NCBI RefSeq assembly: GCF_002266425.1
Contig: NZ_NPMN01000014.1
Location: 47,300 to 111,299 of the forward strand
DNA: 64,000 bases
Source of the DNA: Tissierella sp. P1
Lineage (GTDB): Bacteria; Bacillota; Clostridia; Tissierellales; Tissierellaceae
Direction: 5' to 3'
Each line of letters starts with the position of its first letter. Positions within the stretch are counted from its first letter, which is position 1. Both the position numbers and the translations under genes were made by a program. Below the pieces are notes generated by a model. It searched no databases and was not told the DNA's origin. It saw only the letters and a program-made list of their open reading frames with translations. This document shows positions 1 to 9,171 of the stretch, in pieces.

Positions 1-1182
1 ATGAGAAATATTAAAAGAATTTTTGTAGTAATATTGGCAATATATATGATTTTTTCATTGGCAGGCTGCGAATATATTATGGAATCTGAATCTAAGGCCG
101 TCACAAATGAGAATCTAGAAGTTCATTTTATTGATGTAGGGCAAGCAGATTCTATTTTAATAAAAAAAGGAAATGAATCAATGTTAATTGATGCAGGGAA
201 TAATGCAGATGGTGATTTAGTTGTAAACTATCTTCAGAATCAAAATATAAATAAGCTAAAATATGTAATAGGAACTCATCCGCATGAAGACCATATTGGC
301 GGTTTAGATGATGTAATTGATAACTTTGAAATTGAAAAGGTAATTATGCCGAATGCAATCGCTACAACTAAGACCTTTGAAGATGTACTCGATAGTATAA
401 GTAAAAAGAATTTGTCTATTACAAAGCCTAAAGTAGGAAATAGTTATGATTTAAATGGTGCAGAGTTTATTATTCTTGCACCAAATGGAGAAAATTATGG
501 TAGCTTAAATGATTACTCTGTTGTTGTAAAACTTATAAATGGAAATAATTCATTTTTATTCACAGGAGATGCTGAGGAATTATCAGAGAAAGAAATTCTG
601 ACAAATAATAAAAGATTGTTGAAATCAGATGTATTAAAGGTAGGTCATCATGGAAGTGTAACATCGACATCTCAAGATTTTTTAGATGCTGTTAATCCAA
701 GTGCTGCTGTTATTTCTTCAGAAACGGGTAATAGCTATGGTCATCCCCACAAAGAGATATTGGAAAGATTGACTAAAAAAGGAGTAGATATATATAGAAC
801 GGATTCACAAGGAACAATAATAATGAAAAGTGATGGTAAGACTATAAACTTCAATGATAAAGAACTTTTTACCTATGATACTTCACCTAAGCCTCAAGTG
901 ATAATTAGTGAACTTGATAAGGTAGGAGAAATTGTAACTATAAAGAATGATTCATCAATAGATATTAATTTAGAGGGATGGAGACTATTATCTGTTACAG
1001 GTAATCAGGAATATATATTCCCAGATTATGTCCTAAAGGGAAATGCTACGGTTACCATAACTAGCGGAGAAAGACAAGGTGATTTTATCTGGGGCAGTGA
1101 AAATATCTGGAATAACTCAAAGAGTGATCCAGCTGTTCTTTATGATAAAAAGGGTAATGAAGTATTTAGATTTGATGATTAG
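1..1182 (+). CDS. MBL-fold (ComEC-type) lipoprotein with lamin-tail domain
   Basis: A 393-residue secreted metallo-beta-lactamase-fold protein of the ComEC/Rec2 C-terminal type. Such domains hydrolyse phosphodiesters and are probable extracellular nucleases. The N-terminus is a lipoprotein signal with lipobox LAGC (Cys23), so it should be anchored on the outer face of the membrane. The metal site THPHEDHIGG lies near residues 91-100, with further ligands at FTGDAEE and KVGHHGS. After about residue 300 a small beta domain resembles a lamin-tail (LTD) domain, a common partner of surface nucleases. The ATG is the first base of the window, so its ribosome site and promoter are not visible. The DUF3006 gene follows with only 11 bases between. 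Fold assignment is firm; the substrate is inference. Confidence 0.85.
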   Translation: MRNIKRIFVVILAIYMIFSLAGCEYIMESESKAVTNENLEVHFIDVGQADSILIKKGNESMLIDAGNNADGDLVVNYLQNQNINKLKYVIGTHPHEDHIGGLDDVIDNFEIEKVIMPNAIATTKTFEDVLDSISKKNLSITKPKVGNSYDLNGAEFIILAPNGENYGSLNDYSVVVKLINGNNSFLFTGDAEELSEKEILTNNKRLLKSDVLKVGHHGSVTSTSQDFLDAVNPSAAVISSETGNSYGHPHKEILERLTKKGVDIYRTDSQGTIIMKSDGKTINFNDKELFTYDTSPKPQVIISELDKVGEIVTIKNDSSIDINLEGWRLLSVTGNQEYIFPDYVLKGNATVTITSGERQGDFIWGSENIWNNSKSDPAVLYDKKGNEVFRFDD

Positions 1183-1193
1183 GGGTGATAAGG

Positions 1194-1397
1194 ATGAAAA
1201 TTACTATTGATAGATTCGAAGAGGAATTTGCCATAGTAGAATTAGAAAACGGAGAGATAATAGAAATCCCAAAGGTCATACTCCCCATAGAGGCTAAGGA
1301 AGGGGATGTTGTATCTATTACTGTGGAGAAAATTGAAACTGAGGAGAGGAAGAAAAAGATACAGAATAAGTTTGATAGATTGTTTTGTAGTGAATGA
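1194..1397 (+). CDS. DUF3006 domain protein
   Basis: A 67-residue protein starting MKITIDRFEEEFAIVEL, the typical opening of DUF3006. Members are small, acidic, probably beta-rich proteins of unknown function often found next to ComEC-like MBL-fold genes, as here. I start it at ATG 1194, eight bases after AGGGG; an in-frame GTG at 1185 lies inside that ribosome site and is less likely. It should be co-transcribed with the upstream lipoprotein and ends at a strong terminator. No signal peptide is visible, so the product is probably cytoplasmic. Confidence 0.8.
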   Translation: MKITIDRFEEEFAIVELENGEIIEIPKVILPIEAKEGDVVSITVEKIETEERKKKIQNKFDRLFCSE

Positions 1398-1420
1398 ATA
1401 GTTTGAGAAATTATTTTATA

Positions 1421-1470
1421 TACTTCCAGAGTACATAATTTAGGCAATGTACTTTGGAAGTATATTTTTA
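1421..1470 (+). terminator. Rho-independent terminator
   Basis: A 16-bp stem (1421-1436 with 1447-1462) with one G-T mismatch and a 10-base loop, followed by TATTTTTATT. It ends the MBL lipoprotein-DUF3006 unit. Confidence 0.85.
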
Positions 1471-1579
1471 TTAAGATTAATAAAACTGATAATTGACAGC
1501 CTGAGAATTAAATAGCTTATAATATAGACTATCTGTTTTTGCATTAAATTTTCATGATTATGATAATCAGAAACCGTTA

Positions 1580-2185
1580 TTAAAAGTTTTTAGCTATTTC
1601 TTGTGCATCTTTAATTGTCTTTTCTAAAATGTGATCCACATCATTACCCATGACATCTAACCCATCAGCAGCTATTGTAGTGAAGTCTGTAATGCCGAAA
1701 AATCCAAATATTGTTCTTAAGTATCTATCACCCATTTCATATGCTGAAAACGGTTCTACAGAATAATTTCCACCTCTTGCAGAAATATTAATTGCCCTTT
1801 TTCCTGTACATAGTCCGACAGGACCCTCTTCCGTATATTTAAAAGTAATTCCAGTAACACATACATAATCCATATAGGCCTTCAAAATTGCAGGGATACT
1901 TAAATTCCACATTGGTTCTGCGATTACATATTTATCTACTTCAGCAAATTGATATGCATATTTTAGAATTCTATGATATCTGTTTTCATTTGTTTTAGGT
2001 CCAAAGATAGTATCTATATCATCTATTGATAAAAAGTCTATACCTTCATTATATAAGTCAAGTGTTATGACTGTATCATTAGGATGACTTTCCTTATAGG
2101 CTTCAATAAAACTATCAGAAATCTTAAATGTTCTTGACTTGCCTTCTGGCTTTGCATTTGCTTTTATATATAATAACTTACTCAT
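1580..2185 (-). CDS. azoR: FMN-dependent NADH-azoreductase
   Basis: A 201-residue flavodoxin-like quinone/azo reductase of the AcpD/AzoR family. Homologues use FMN and NADH to reduce quinones and azo bonds in the cytoplasm and protect against electrophile stress. The N-terminal beta-strand plus SRTFKISDSF loop is the FMN phosphate site. EPMWNLSIPAILKAYMDYVCVTGITFKY is the core AzoR signature, and the later SARGGNYS segment is also family-typical. Length matches the family (about 200). A GGAGG ribosome site sits 8-9 bases before ATG. Monocistronic and divergent from pirin; a long inverted repeat just upstream could be its operator. Confidence 0.9.
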   Translation of the reverse strand: MSKLLYIKANAKPEGKSRTFKISDSFIEAYKESHPNDTVITLDLYNEGIDFLSIDDIDTIFGPKTNENRYHRILKYAYQFAEVDKYVIAEPMWNLSIPAILKAYMDYVCVTGITFKYTEEGPVGLCTGKRAINISARGGNYSVEPFSAYEMGDRYLRTIFGFFGITDFTTIAADGLDVMGNDVDHILEKTIKDAQEIAKNF

Positions 2186-2204
2186 ATGTTTTTCCTCCAG
2201 ATGT

Positions 2205-2258
2205 TTACCTAGTATTTACTTTTAGTTTATATAGTTAAAAAATATTAATACTAGGTAA
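2205..2258. promoter_or_regulatory. Inverted-repeat operator candidate between azoR and pirin
   Basis: TTACCTAGTATT at 2205-2216 and its exact reverse complement AATACTAGGTAA at 2247-2258 lie 42 bp centre to centre, on one face of the helix. Each arm is itself a near-palindrome around CTAG. They bracket the expected azoR promoter. AzoR genes in Firmicutes are often repressed by quinone-sensing HxlR/DUF24 or MarR proteins; a similar role here is inference. Confidence 0.45.
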
Positions 2259-2399
2259 TTAAATGAAAGAATGTAAATTGAATATAGAAATATAGAAAAC
2301 TTAGAGAGATGGATAGAAGATTTCAATAAAGGGTATAAGGTTATTAATAGTTAGCATAAATTTTGAGTGGAATAGAGAAAATAAATTAGGAGGAATAAT

Positions 2400-3422
2400 A
2401 TGATCAGAAATCAAATACTTAAAATTGAAAAATTAGATTTTATGTGGGGAACTGAAAATCCGTTTTTATTTTGTGCTCATCATAAAGATGCTTATCCTAA
2501 GGGAAATGATGAGCTGGGACCACCTAATTCTGATTTGTTAGGGAGAAATATTGGAAATGATTTCCAAATCAAAGATGGCTGGAGGATGTATCATGGTAAA
2601 AAGATACCTGGGTTTCCCAATCATCCCCATAGAGGTTTTGAAACCGTAACTATTGTATTGGAAGGCTTTGTAGATCATTCCGATTCACATGGAGCCAGTG
2701 GTAGATATGGTGATGGAGATGTGCAGTGGATGACTGCTGGAAGTGGATTGCAGCACGCAGAGATGTTTCCGTTGATTTATAAGGATAGGGATAATCCACT
2801 TCATTTATTTCAAGTATGGCTCAACCTTCCTAAAAAAGATAAATTTACAGACCCTCATTATAAAATGCTTTGGGCAGAAGATATTCCTGTGATAGAGGAA
2901 GTTGATTCTAATGGAAGAGAAAGTTCAGTAAGGCTTATAGCGGGTAAATATAATGATATAAGAGCATTAGGACCAGCACCAGCATCTTGGGCAAGTGACG
3001 AGAATAATAATGTGAACATATGGATAATAAAGATGAAGCCAGACGCAATATTTGAGATACCAGCATCCTCTAGTACCATTACTAGGAACTTATATTACTA
3101 TGATGGAGAGACTATCAAAATACATGATACAGAAATTGATTCATCTAATAGAATTAAGCTTTTAGGTGATGAAAGAATAGTTATAAGAAATGGAGACAGA
3201 GAAAGTCATTTATTTTTGCTTGAAGGAGAACCAATAGATGAACCCGTTGTAATCTATGGACCTTTTGTTATGAACACTATGGAGGAAATAAAAGAAGCTT
3301 ATGAGGATTATAAGGAAACTGGCTTTGGTGGATGGCCTTGGGATCGTACCGATCCAGTACATTCTAGTGAAGAAATTCGCTTTGCTAAATATTCTGATGG
3401 GACTATAGAAAGAAGACTGTAA
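2400..3422 (+). CDS. Pirin family protein
   Basis: A 340-residue bicupin pirin. The N-terminal cupin carries the metal-binding motif HPHRGFETVT and the following HSDSHGASG and GSGLQHAEM segments that supply His/Glu ligands. LFQVWLNLP is also pirin-typical. Some bacterial pirins have quercetinase activity or tune central enzymes, but the role here cannot be read from the sequence. The length is above the usual 230-300 because of an extended C-terminal part ending GGWPWDRTDP. A perfect AGGAGG lies six bases before ATG 2400. It is divergent from azoR, which may point to shared redox-stress control. A bidirectional terminator follows. Confidence 0.9.
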   Translation: MIRNQILKIEKLDFMWGTENPFLFCAHHKDAYPKGNDELGPPNSDLLGRNIGNDFQIKDGWRMYHGKKIPGFPNHPHRGFETVTIVLEGFVDHSDSHGASGRYGDGDVQWMTAGSGLQHAEMFPLIYKDRDNPLHLFQVWLNLPKKDKFTDPHYKMLWAEDIPVIEEVDSNGRESSVRLIAGKYNDIRALGPAPASWASDENNNVNIWIIKMKPDAIFEIPASSSTITRNLYYYDGETIKIHDTEIDSSNRIKLLGDERIVIRNGDRESHLFLLEGEPIDEPVVIYGPFVMNTMEEIKEAYEDYKETGFGGWPWDRTDPVHSSEEIRFAKYSDGTIERRL

Positions 3423-3424
3423 TT

Positions 3425-3462
3425 AAAATGCTCTTTTCTAGATTTATAGAAAAGAGCATTTT
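3425..3462. terminator. Bidirectional terminator
   Basis: A perfect 16-bp stem (3425-3440 with 3447-3462) with a 6-base loop, A-rich on one side and T-rich on the other. It separates the convergent pirin and spore-protein genes. Confidence 0.9.
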
Positions 3463-3466
3463 AAAT

Positions 3467-3652
3467 TTAAATAGGGTAAAATGTATCTCTGTCTTCTTCT
3501 CCAAACTGTTTTTCACCCATTTTAGCCAAATTCCTAGTCATTCCTCCGGCTGCATTGCCTTTACTGGGGTCATATCCTAATTCATTAGCTATTTCCAATT
3601 TCATTTCTGCCAAAGCTTTCATAGCGTTTTCGTTTACTGGTTTTCTAGTCAA
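3467..3652 (-). CDS. Short alpha/beta-type small acid-soluble spore protein
   Basis: A 61-residue protein with the alpha/beta SASP core MKLEIANELGYD followed by GGMTRNLAKMGEKQF. Such proteins coat and protect DNA in dormant spores and are degraded on germination; EIANELGY corresponds to the GPR protease cleavage region. The usual stretch between the two conserved helices (GNxTSRxNGxVGG) is shortened to KGNAAGG, making this a compact variant. I start at TTG 3652, preceded by GAGGTGAT; a GTG at 3661 lies inside that ribosome site. Expression in the forespore would be expected, but no sigma-G promoter was verified. Confidence 0.8.
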   Translation of the reverse strand: MTRKPVNENAMKALAEMKLEIANELGYDPSKGNAAGGMTRNLAKMGEKQFGEEDRDTFYPI

Positions 3653-3900
3653 AAAAATCACCTCAAATTAAATTATTTATCCTTATTTTTATACTTAAAG
3701 TATATTTCATACTATGTAATTTAATGAAAATATAAAACTTTATATCTCTTATTGATAAATTTTAAATATTATCCTTATGATGTTAAATAATATATCCATA
3801 TCTCATTTTTAGATGTCTCTTTTTTGACAAATGGAATCATCCATAGTACAATGTAATAAACATAAGTTCTAATGTTAATCTATTATAATTAGGTGATAAA

Positions 3901-4128
3901 ATGAATAAGCAAACTGATATGTTCGATATAATAAATATAAATAATAAAAATCCTGATATAAGCATTCCAGAGGGAGTGAAACTAAAGGCAAAAGAGCTTT
4001 GGTGTCCTTATTGCTCAAAGCCTGTTATCTTTAAAAAAGATAAGGATTTGGGAGTTCGGAAATGTCCTTATTGCAAAGTAAGTGAAAGAGATTATAATGT
4101 AAAGCAAGTAAATAAGAGATGGCTATAA
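3901..4128 (+). CDS. Small zinc-ribbon protein
   Basis: A 75-residue protein with two CPYC motifs (WCPYCSKPV and RKCPYCKVS, about residues 37-62), a typical four-cysteine zinc ribbon. Function unknown; such proteins may bind nucleic acid or protein partners. The start ATG 3901 follows AGGTGAT at good spacing. It stands alone, between its own promoter region and a terminator, upstream of the chemotaxis receptor genes. Confidence 0.7.
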   Translation: MNKQTDMFDIININNKNPDISIPEGVKLKAKELWCPYCSKPVIFKKDKDLGVRKCPYCKVSERDYNVKQVNKRWL

Positions 4129-4132
4129 TGTC

Positions 4133-4165
4133 AACCTTTACTTTTTCGAGTAAAGGTTTTTTTGT
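4133..4165 (+). terminator. Rho-independent terminator
   Basis: AACCTTTACT (4133-4142) pairs exactly with AGTAAAGGTT (4149-4158), followed by a T run. It ends the zinc-ribbon gene. Confidence 0.9.
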
Positions 4166-4188
4166 TGAAAAAATTTATAAAAAGACAG

Positions 4189-4205
4189 AGTCGAATTATG
4201 TCGAA
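4189..4205. promoter_or_regulatory. Possible Spo0A box upstream of chemoreceptor
   Basis: TGTCGAA at 4199-4205 is an exact match to the core Spo0A box, with a second, degenerate AGTCGAA about ten bases earlier. It lies about 130 bases before the chemoreceptor start. A seven-base match in AT-rich DNA can occur by chance. Confidence 0.35.
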
Positions 4206-4336
4206 ATATGTTAAAATTAACTATAAAAGTAAAAGGAGGATGGGTATATATGTGCTAGAAATATGTGGTATTAGAAACTTTATTAGTAAGTTAACTATCT
4301 TATGTTGAATGTCTATTAAAAGGAAGGGGAAAAAAG

Positions 4337-6448
4337 GTGAAATCCATCAAAATCAAAATGTTAGTAAGCATTTTATCCATTGTATTAATAGTATTTGTAT
4401 CAGTTATTGGATTTATTACAATCAGTTCCTATAATATGCAAGAAAAAGATTCAATAAACTATGTAACAGCAGAAACAGAAAAATATGTAGAAGTAGCTCA
4501 GGATGAAGTAGAAAATGCTTTAATAATAGTCACAACACTATCAAAGGTATTTGAAGGAATGAAACAAAGTGGAAATACAGATAGGGCTGCAATGAACGAG
4601 ATTATAAAAAATACAATAGAGGATAATCCAAATCTAGTAGGAGTATGGACAGTTTGGGAACCGAATGCTTTAGATGGAAAAGATAGTGAATATATAGATA
4701 CAGAGGGACATGATAAGACGGGACGATTTATTCCTAACTGGAATCGAGGAAATGGTGCAGTAGCTCTCGAAGCTTGCGACGGCACATATGATAATTCAGA
4801 TGACAGTGGACTCTGGTATCAGACTTCTAAGAATTCAAAGCAACCAGCAGTATTAGAACCAGTTACCTATAGATTACAGGGTGAAGATGTTATGTTGGTT
4901 TCTATTACATCTCCTATTATCTATAATAGTAAAGTAGTTGGTGTAGTAGGAATTGATATTTCATTAGATAGATTACAAGAGGTTATATCTAATGTCACTT
5001 TTTATGATAGTGGATATGCTCAATTGATTACGGGAGAGGGATTGATTCTAGGACATAAGGATAAAGAATTGCTTGGTAAAAATGCATTTGAGTTATTAAA
5101 TGATGAAGAACTTCAGCAAGCTATAGAAAATGGAGAAAAAGCCAATATTGACAGAATATCTCACTCAACAGGACAAGAAGAACACTATGTGGTTGTTCCT
5201 ATAAATACTGGTGCGACAGGTGCTAAATGGTCATATATATCAGTTATGCCACGTAATGAAATATTTAAAGAATTAAAAGAATCTACAATTATAGCTGTTA
5301 TTACCAGTATTATAGGAATAATAGTTTTAATAGGATTCATTTTAATAATTACAAAATCCATAACAGGACCAATTGTGCATGTGTCTAAAATCATTGACAG
5401 ATTATCAAACTTTGATTTAACTTTTGATAAAAATGGTAATGTAACAAAATATTCAAACAGAAAAGACGAAATAGGGCTTATTACCAGGTCTCTGGAAACT
5501 ATGCAGAAAAATTTTATAGTTTTAATTAAAAGTATTGCTGACACTTCACAGCAAGTAGCATCTTCCTCGGAGGAATTAACTGCTATTACTCAACAATCAG
5601 CCTCAGCTTCTGAAGAAGTAGCGAGAACAATTGATGAGATAGCAAGAGCTGCTGGGGAACAGGCAAAAGATACAGAAAGAGGAGCATCAGAAATCAATAT
5701 ATTAGGAGCAGAGATAGAAAAAAATCAAGAGGATTTAATTAATCTAAATAATGCTGCTGATGAAGTGAATAGGCTAAAGGATGAGGGCATTGAGATTATA
5801 GAAGAACTTGTTGAAAATACTAAATCTAGTAATGATTCTGCCGCTGAAATATATGAAATAATTGTAAATACCAATGAAAGTGCAGAAAAGATAAAGAATG
5901 CTAGCCAAATGATAAGAAGCATAGCTGGACAAACAAATTTATTGGCCCTTAATGCGGCTATAGAAGCAGCAAGAGCAGGAGAAGCAGGAAGGGGTTTTGC
6001 AGTTGTTGCAGAAGAAATAAGGAAACTAGCGGAAGAATCTAATACCTTTACTGAAGACATAACAGTAGTAATAGGAGAGCTAACAAATAAAACAGAATAT
6101 GCAGTTAATACAATGCAAGCAGTCAGTAACATTTTAAAATCTCAAACTGAAAGTGTAGAAATGACTAATAGTAGGTTCCAAGGAATAGCCTCTGCTATTG
6201 AAAATGTAAGGGAAGCAATAGAATCTATAGCACAATCAGGAATAGAGATGGAAGATAAGAAAGAGGAGATTGTAGAAATAATACAAAATCTATCAGCTAT
6301 ATCTCAGGAAAATGCGGCTGCAACAGAAGAAGCTTCCGCATCTATGGAAGAACAGACTGCTTCTATAGAAGAAATTTCAAGTGCTAGTGAAGCATTATCA
6401 AAATTAGCAGAAGAAATGCAAGAAAGCATTGCTAAGTTTAAATATTAA
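4337..6448 (+). CDS. Methyl-accepting chemotaxis protein (dCache type)
   Basis: A 703-residue transmembrane chemoreceptor. One membrane segment lies at about residues 7-29, then a large extracellular sensor of dCache type (about 40-300, with the WTVWEPNAL and [11 protein letters not shown] features of amino-acid-sensing Cache domains). A second membrane segment is at about 315-340, then HAMP, then a cytoplasmic four-helix signalling domain with the hairpin tip around [20 protein letters not shown]. It should signal to CheA/CheW and be methylated on its Gln/Glu-rich helices. Start is GTG 4337 with GGAAGGGG upstream. No che genes are in the window. The ligand is unknown. Confidence 0.92.
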   Translation: MKSIKIKMLVSILSIVLIVFVSVIGFITISSYNMQEKDSINYVTAETEKYVEVAQDEVENALIIVTTLSKVFEGMKQSGNTDRAAMNEIIKNTIEDNPNLVGVWTVWEPNALDGKDSEYIDTEGHDKTGRFIPNWNRGNGAVALEACDGTYDNSDDSGLWYQTSKNSKQPAVLEPVTYRLQGEDVMLVSITSPIIYNSKVVGVVGIDISLDRLQEVISNVTFYDSGYAQLITGEGLILGHKDKELLGKNAFELLNDEELQQAIENGEKANIDRISHSTGQEEHYVVVPINTGATGAKWSYISVMPRNEIFKELKESTIIAVITSIIGIIVLIGFILIITKSITGPIVHVSKIIDRLSNFDLTFDKNGNVTKYSNRKDEIGLITRSLETMQKNFIVLIKSIADTSQQVASSSEELTAITQQSASASEEVARTIDEIARAAGEQAKDTERGASEINILGAEIEKNQEDLINLNNAADEVNRLKDEGIEIIEELVENTKSSNDSAAEIYEIIVNTNESAEKIKNASQMIRSIAGQTNLLALNAAIEAARAGEAGRGFAVVAEEIRKLAEESNTFTEDITVVIGELTNKTEYAVNTMQAVSNILKSQTESVEMTNSRFQGIASAIENVREAIESIAQSGIEMEDKKEEIVEIIQNLSAISQENAAATEEASASMEEQTASIEEISSASEALSKLAEEMQESIAKFKY

Positions 6449-6457
6449 AGATCACGT

Positions 6458-6492
6458 AAATAGACATCTAATTTTTAGGTGTCTATTTGTAT
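6458..6492 (+). terminator. Rho-independent terminator
   Basis: AAATAGACATCTAA (6458-6471) pairs with TTAGGTGTCTATTT (6475-6488), then a short T-rich tail. It follows the chemoreceptor gene. Confidence 0.8.
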
Positions 6493-6612
6493 TTATTTCT
6501 TTAAAAAGAAGGAATTTAAGAATTTTTGTAGAATATTATTAATGAGACAAATTTATACCTTTAGTGTATAATTTATAACAACTTACATTATTAGTGTTAA
6601 TGGGGGGATAAG

Positions 6613-9087
6613 ATGTTTAGATTTCCAAAGAAGAAAAAGGAAAAAGAGAAACCTGTACTCATGGGGAAGAATAATGAGGTAGAAATAAAAGAAATCTCTA
6701 GAGATACAGGAATCTTAAAGAAAAATCAGAAACATATAGTTGAAAGACTTGCTATGAAAATTGATGAAACAGCCTTTGCAACAGATAATTTAATTGAGAT
6801 TACATACAATTTAGCTGATCATGTTGAAGTTCAGATGGATTCTATTCATAATGTTATAAATGAAATTGGAAATTATTCTGCATTAGCAGAAGAAGTTTAC
6901 GCTAGCACAGAGAATTCTAAACAAATTGCAGCAGATACCTTGGATATTGCCTATACTGGCAATGATGCTGTGAATAATTCTATTAACGCAATGAAAGAAA
7001 TAGAGAAATCTGTAATTTATGCTAGAGATGTAGTAAACAATCTAAATGAAAAATCAGAGCATATTAATGAAATGCTAAAGGTAATAAATAATATTTCCTA
7101 TAATACAAATTTACTTGCATTAAATGCCTCAATAGAGGCTGCAAGGGCAGGCGAAGCTGGTCGAGGATTTGCTGTTGTGGCTAATGAAGTAAAAAAGCTT
7201 GCGGATAATAGTGCTAGATCAACTAATCAAATAGCTGAAGTAATTAAAGAGATTAATGATGAAGTTGCTAATACAATTAAGGCAATGAATGACAGCATGA
7301 TTAAGATACAAGAGGGAACAGACATTGCTAATAATACTATGATAGTTTTCAATGAAATCATAGGAGCTGTCAATAACACTACAAAGGTTACTGAAGAAAT
7401 AAATAACGCTATAGCTAAGCAAACAAAAAGTTTAGAAAATGTAATTGGTTTAACAGCTGATATGACTAACAATTCAAATAAAGTTACATCCCTTGTAGAT
7501 ATTGCATCTCTAAATACTCAATATACTAAGACTTCATTGAATATACTGTCAGGTGTATCTAAAGATCTAAGAGCTGTTTCAGATAGATTATTGAAAGAGA
7601 TTGAAACAGAAGATTTTCAAGAAACTGTTTTAAATATATCGTTAAACTCCAAACCATTAGAATTTAATCCTCAGCTATCAAATGATCAAGACAGTGCCCA
7701 AGTTTTATTTAATATATATGGTTCTCTTCTTTATATTGGTGCCACAGGTGAGGTTTCTCCTGGTATAGCAAAAAGCTGGTATGTGGAAGATGATGGAGTT
7801 ACTTGGATATTTAGTTTGAGAAGAGGGGCAAAGTTTCATAATGGGAGAGAAATAACTGCAAATGATATTAAGTATTCCTATGAAATGATGATGAATCCAA
7901 AACTTCAGTCTCCCAATACTTGGTTTTTAGAGCATATTGAAGGGGCAGAGGCTTATGTCAATGGCAGAGCTAAGGAAATAACAGGTGTTAAAGTACTAGA
8001 TAAATATAGAATTTCTATTAAGTTGATTAGTCCATATAGTGGATTCCTACTAAATCTAGGTCAGTTTAGTGCATGTATCTTAGCTAAGGAAGATGCCGAA
8101 AAGGGAAAATTGACTGGTTGCGGTCCATATATCCTTGAGGAAGTAACTAATGAATACTGTATCCTCAAAGCTTTCCAAGGATATTATGGTGGTGCTCCTT
8201 ATCAAGATAAAATCATCGTTAACTATAGAGATGATGATATAGTACAAGGATTTATTGAAGGTAAGTATGACTTTGCTACCTTTAATAGCAAAGAAGATCT
8301 TGAAAGGATTAAGAAGGTACCGCATACTAGCATAGATTTAAACGATGTAATGGGAACATATTATGTTGGATTTAATTTAGAGGGGAATTCCATATTTGCA
8401 AAGAGTAAGGAGGCAAGACGTGCTTTAAATATGGGAATTAACAAAAAGAAAATAATCAGCGATTTATTAGGAGATTTAGGAGAAGAAGCTAAAGGTCCTA
8501 TTCCTCCTAAAATTATAGATAATGCATATCTTCCAGAATTCCCATATAATCCTTCAATGGCAAAAGAAATACTGAATAAAGAAGGATTATATAAATCAGG
8601 ACCTATAAAGGTAGTTATAAGAGATGAACTTGAGTCTGCTTTGTTTTATAGAATTAGTGAATATGTTATTAAAGATTTAGAGGAATTAGGAGTTAAGCTT
8701 GAAATAAGTAAAGTTTCTCCTAGAGATTACCTAAAACCTGATACCATTGCAAAATGCCATATATTCATTGGTAGATGGATAGCTGATACAGGAGATCCTG
8801 ATAACTATCTACAGCCTTTGTTTAATTATAATAATCAAACAAACTTTACAAGATATAATAATCCTAGAGTTATAGAGCTTATGGATAGAGCAAAGGAAAT
8901 AATAAATCCTAATAGAAAGATGGAAGTATATAAGGATATACAAAGAATTATAGTAGATGATTGTCCATGGGTATTTATCTATCATCCTAAGATAGCATTA
9001 GCCTCAAAGAAGGGAATAGTAGGGGCTAGGATGAGTCCTTTGGGAATAATAAATTACGAAAATGTTTTAATTCAATCAGATAACTAA
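6613..9087 (+). CDS. Cytoplasmic chemoreceptor fused to family 5 solute-binding protein
   Basis: An 824-residue fusion. Residues about 20-335 form a methyl-accepting chemotaxis signalling domain, with the tip sequence [22 protein letters not shown]. From about residue 338 to the end there is a full-length family 5 extracellular solute-binding protein (OppA/DppA type), including [20 protein letters not shown], the [15 protein letters not shown] block, GPYILEE and the C-terminal [10 protein letters not shown] segment. The N-terminus is Lys-rich ([13 protein letters not shown]) with no signal peptide or membrane helix, so the whole protein should be cytoplasmic, where a solute-binding domain could sense imported peptides. 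A GGGGGAT ribosome site precedes ATG 6613. The reading frame is uninterrupted across the join, so this is a real fusion unless the assembly is wrong. Confidence 0.9.
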   Translation: MFRFPKKKKEKEKPVLMGKNNEVEIKEISRDTGILKKNQKHIVERLAMKIDETAFATDNLIEITYNLADHVEVQMDSIHNVINEIGNYSALAEEVYASTENSKQIAADTLDIAYTGNDAVNNSINAMKEIEKSVIYARDVVNNLNEKSEHINEMLKVINNISYNTNLLALNASIEAARAGEAGRGFAVVANEVKKLADNSARSTNQIAEVIKEINDEVANTIKAMNDSMIKIQEGTDIANNTMIVFNEIIGAVNNTTKVTEEINNAIAKQTKSLENVIGLTADMTNNSNKVTSLVDIASLNTQYTKTSLNILSGVSKDLRAVSDRLLKEIETEDFQETVLNISLNSKPLEFNPQLSNDQDSAQVLFNIYGSLLYIGATGEVSPGIAKSWYVEDDGVTWIFSLRRGAKFHNGREITANDIKYSYEMMMNPKLQSPNTWFLEHIEGAEAYVNGRAKEITGVKVLDKYRISIKLISPYSGFLLNLGQFSACILAKEDAEKGKLTGCGPYILEEVTNEYCILKAFQGYYGGAPYQDKIIVNYRDDDIVQGFIEGKYDFATFNSKEDLERIKKVPHTSIDLNDVMGTYYVGFNLEGNSIFAKSKEARRALNMGINKKKIISDLLGDLGEEAKGPIPPKIIDNAYLPEFPYNPSMAKEILNKEGLYKSGPIKVVIRDELESALFYRISEYVIKDLEELGVKLEISKVSPRDYLKPDTIAKCHIFIGRWIADTGDPDNYLQPLFNYNNQTNFTRYNNPRVIELMDRAKEIINPNRKMEVYKDIQRIIVDDCPWVFIYHPKIALASKKGIVGARMSPLGIINYENVLIQSDN

Positions 9088-9090
9088 TAT

Positions 9091-9120
9091 AAAAGACACT
9101 CAAAATGAGTGTCTTTTGGT
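9091..9120 (+). terminator. Rho-independent terminator
   Basis: A perfect 12-bp stem (AAAAGACACTCA at 9091-9102 with TGAGTGTCTTTT at 9106-9117) with a 3-base loop, right after the fusion gene. Confidence 0.9.
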
Positions 9121-9171
9121 ATAATAGATATAATGATAATTTATTAAATAGTAAGAGGAAGATAATATAAT

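Noticed and set aside
4247..4315. Short frame starting ATGGGTATATATGTG before the chemoreceptor
   Set aside because: Only about 22 codons, and the GGAGG directly abuts the ATG without spacing. No support as a leader peptide.
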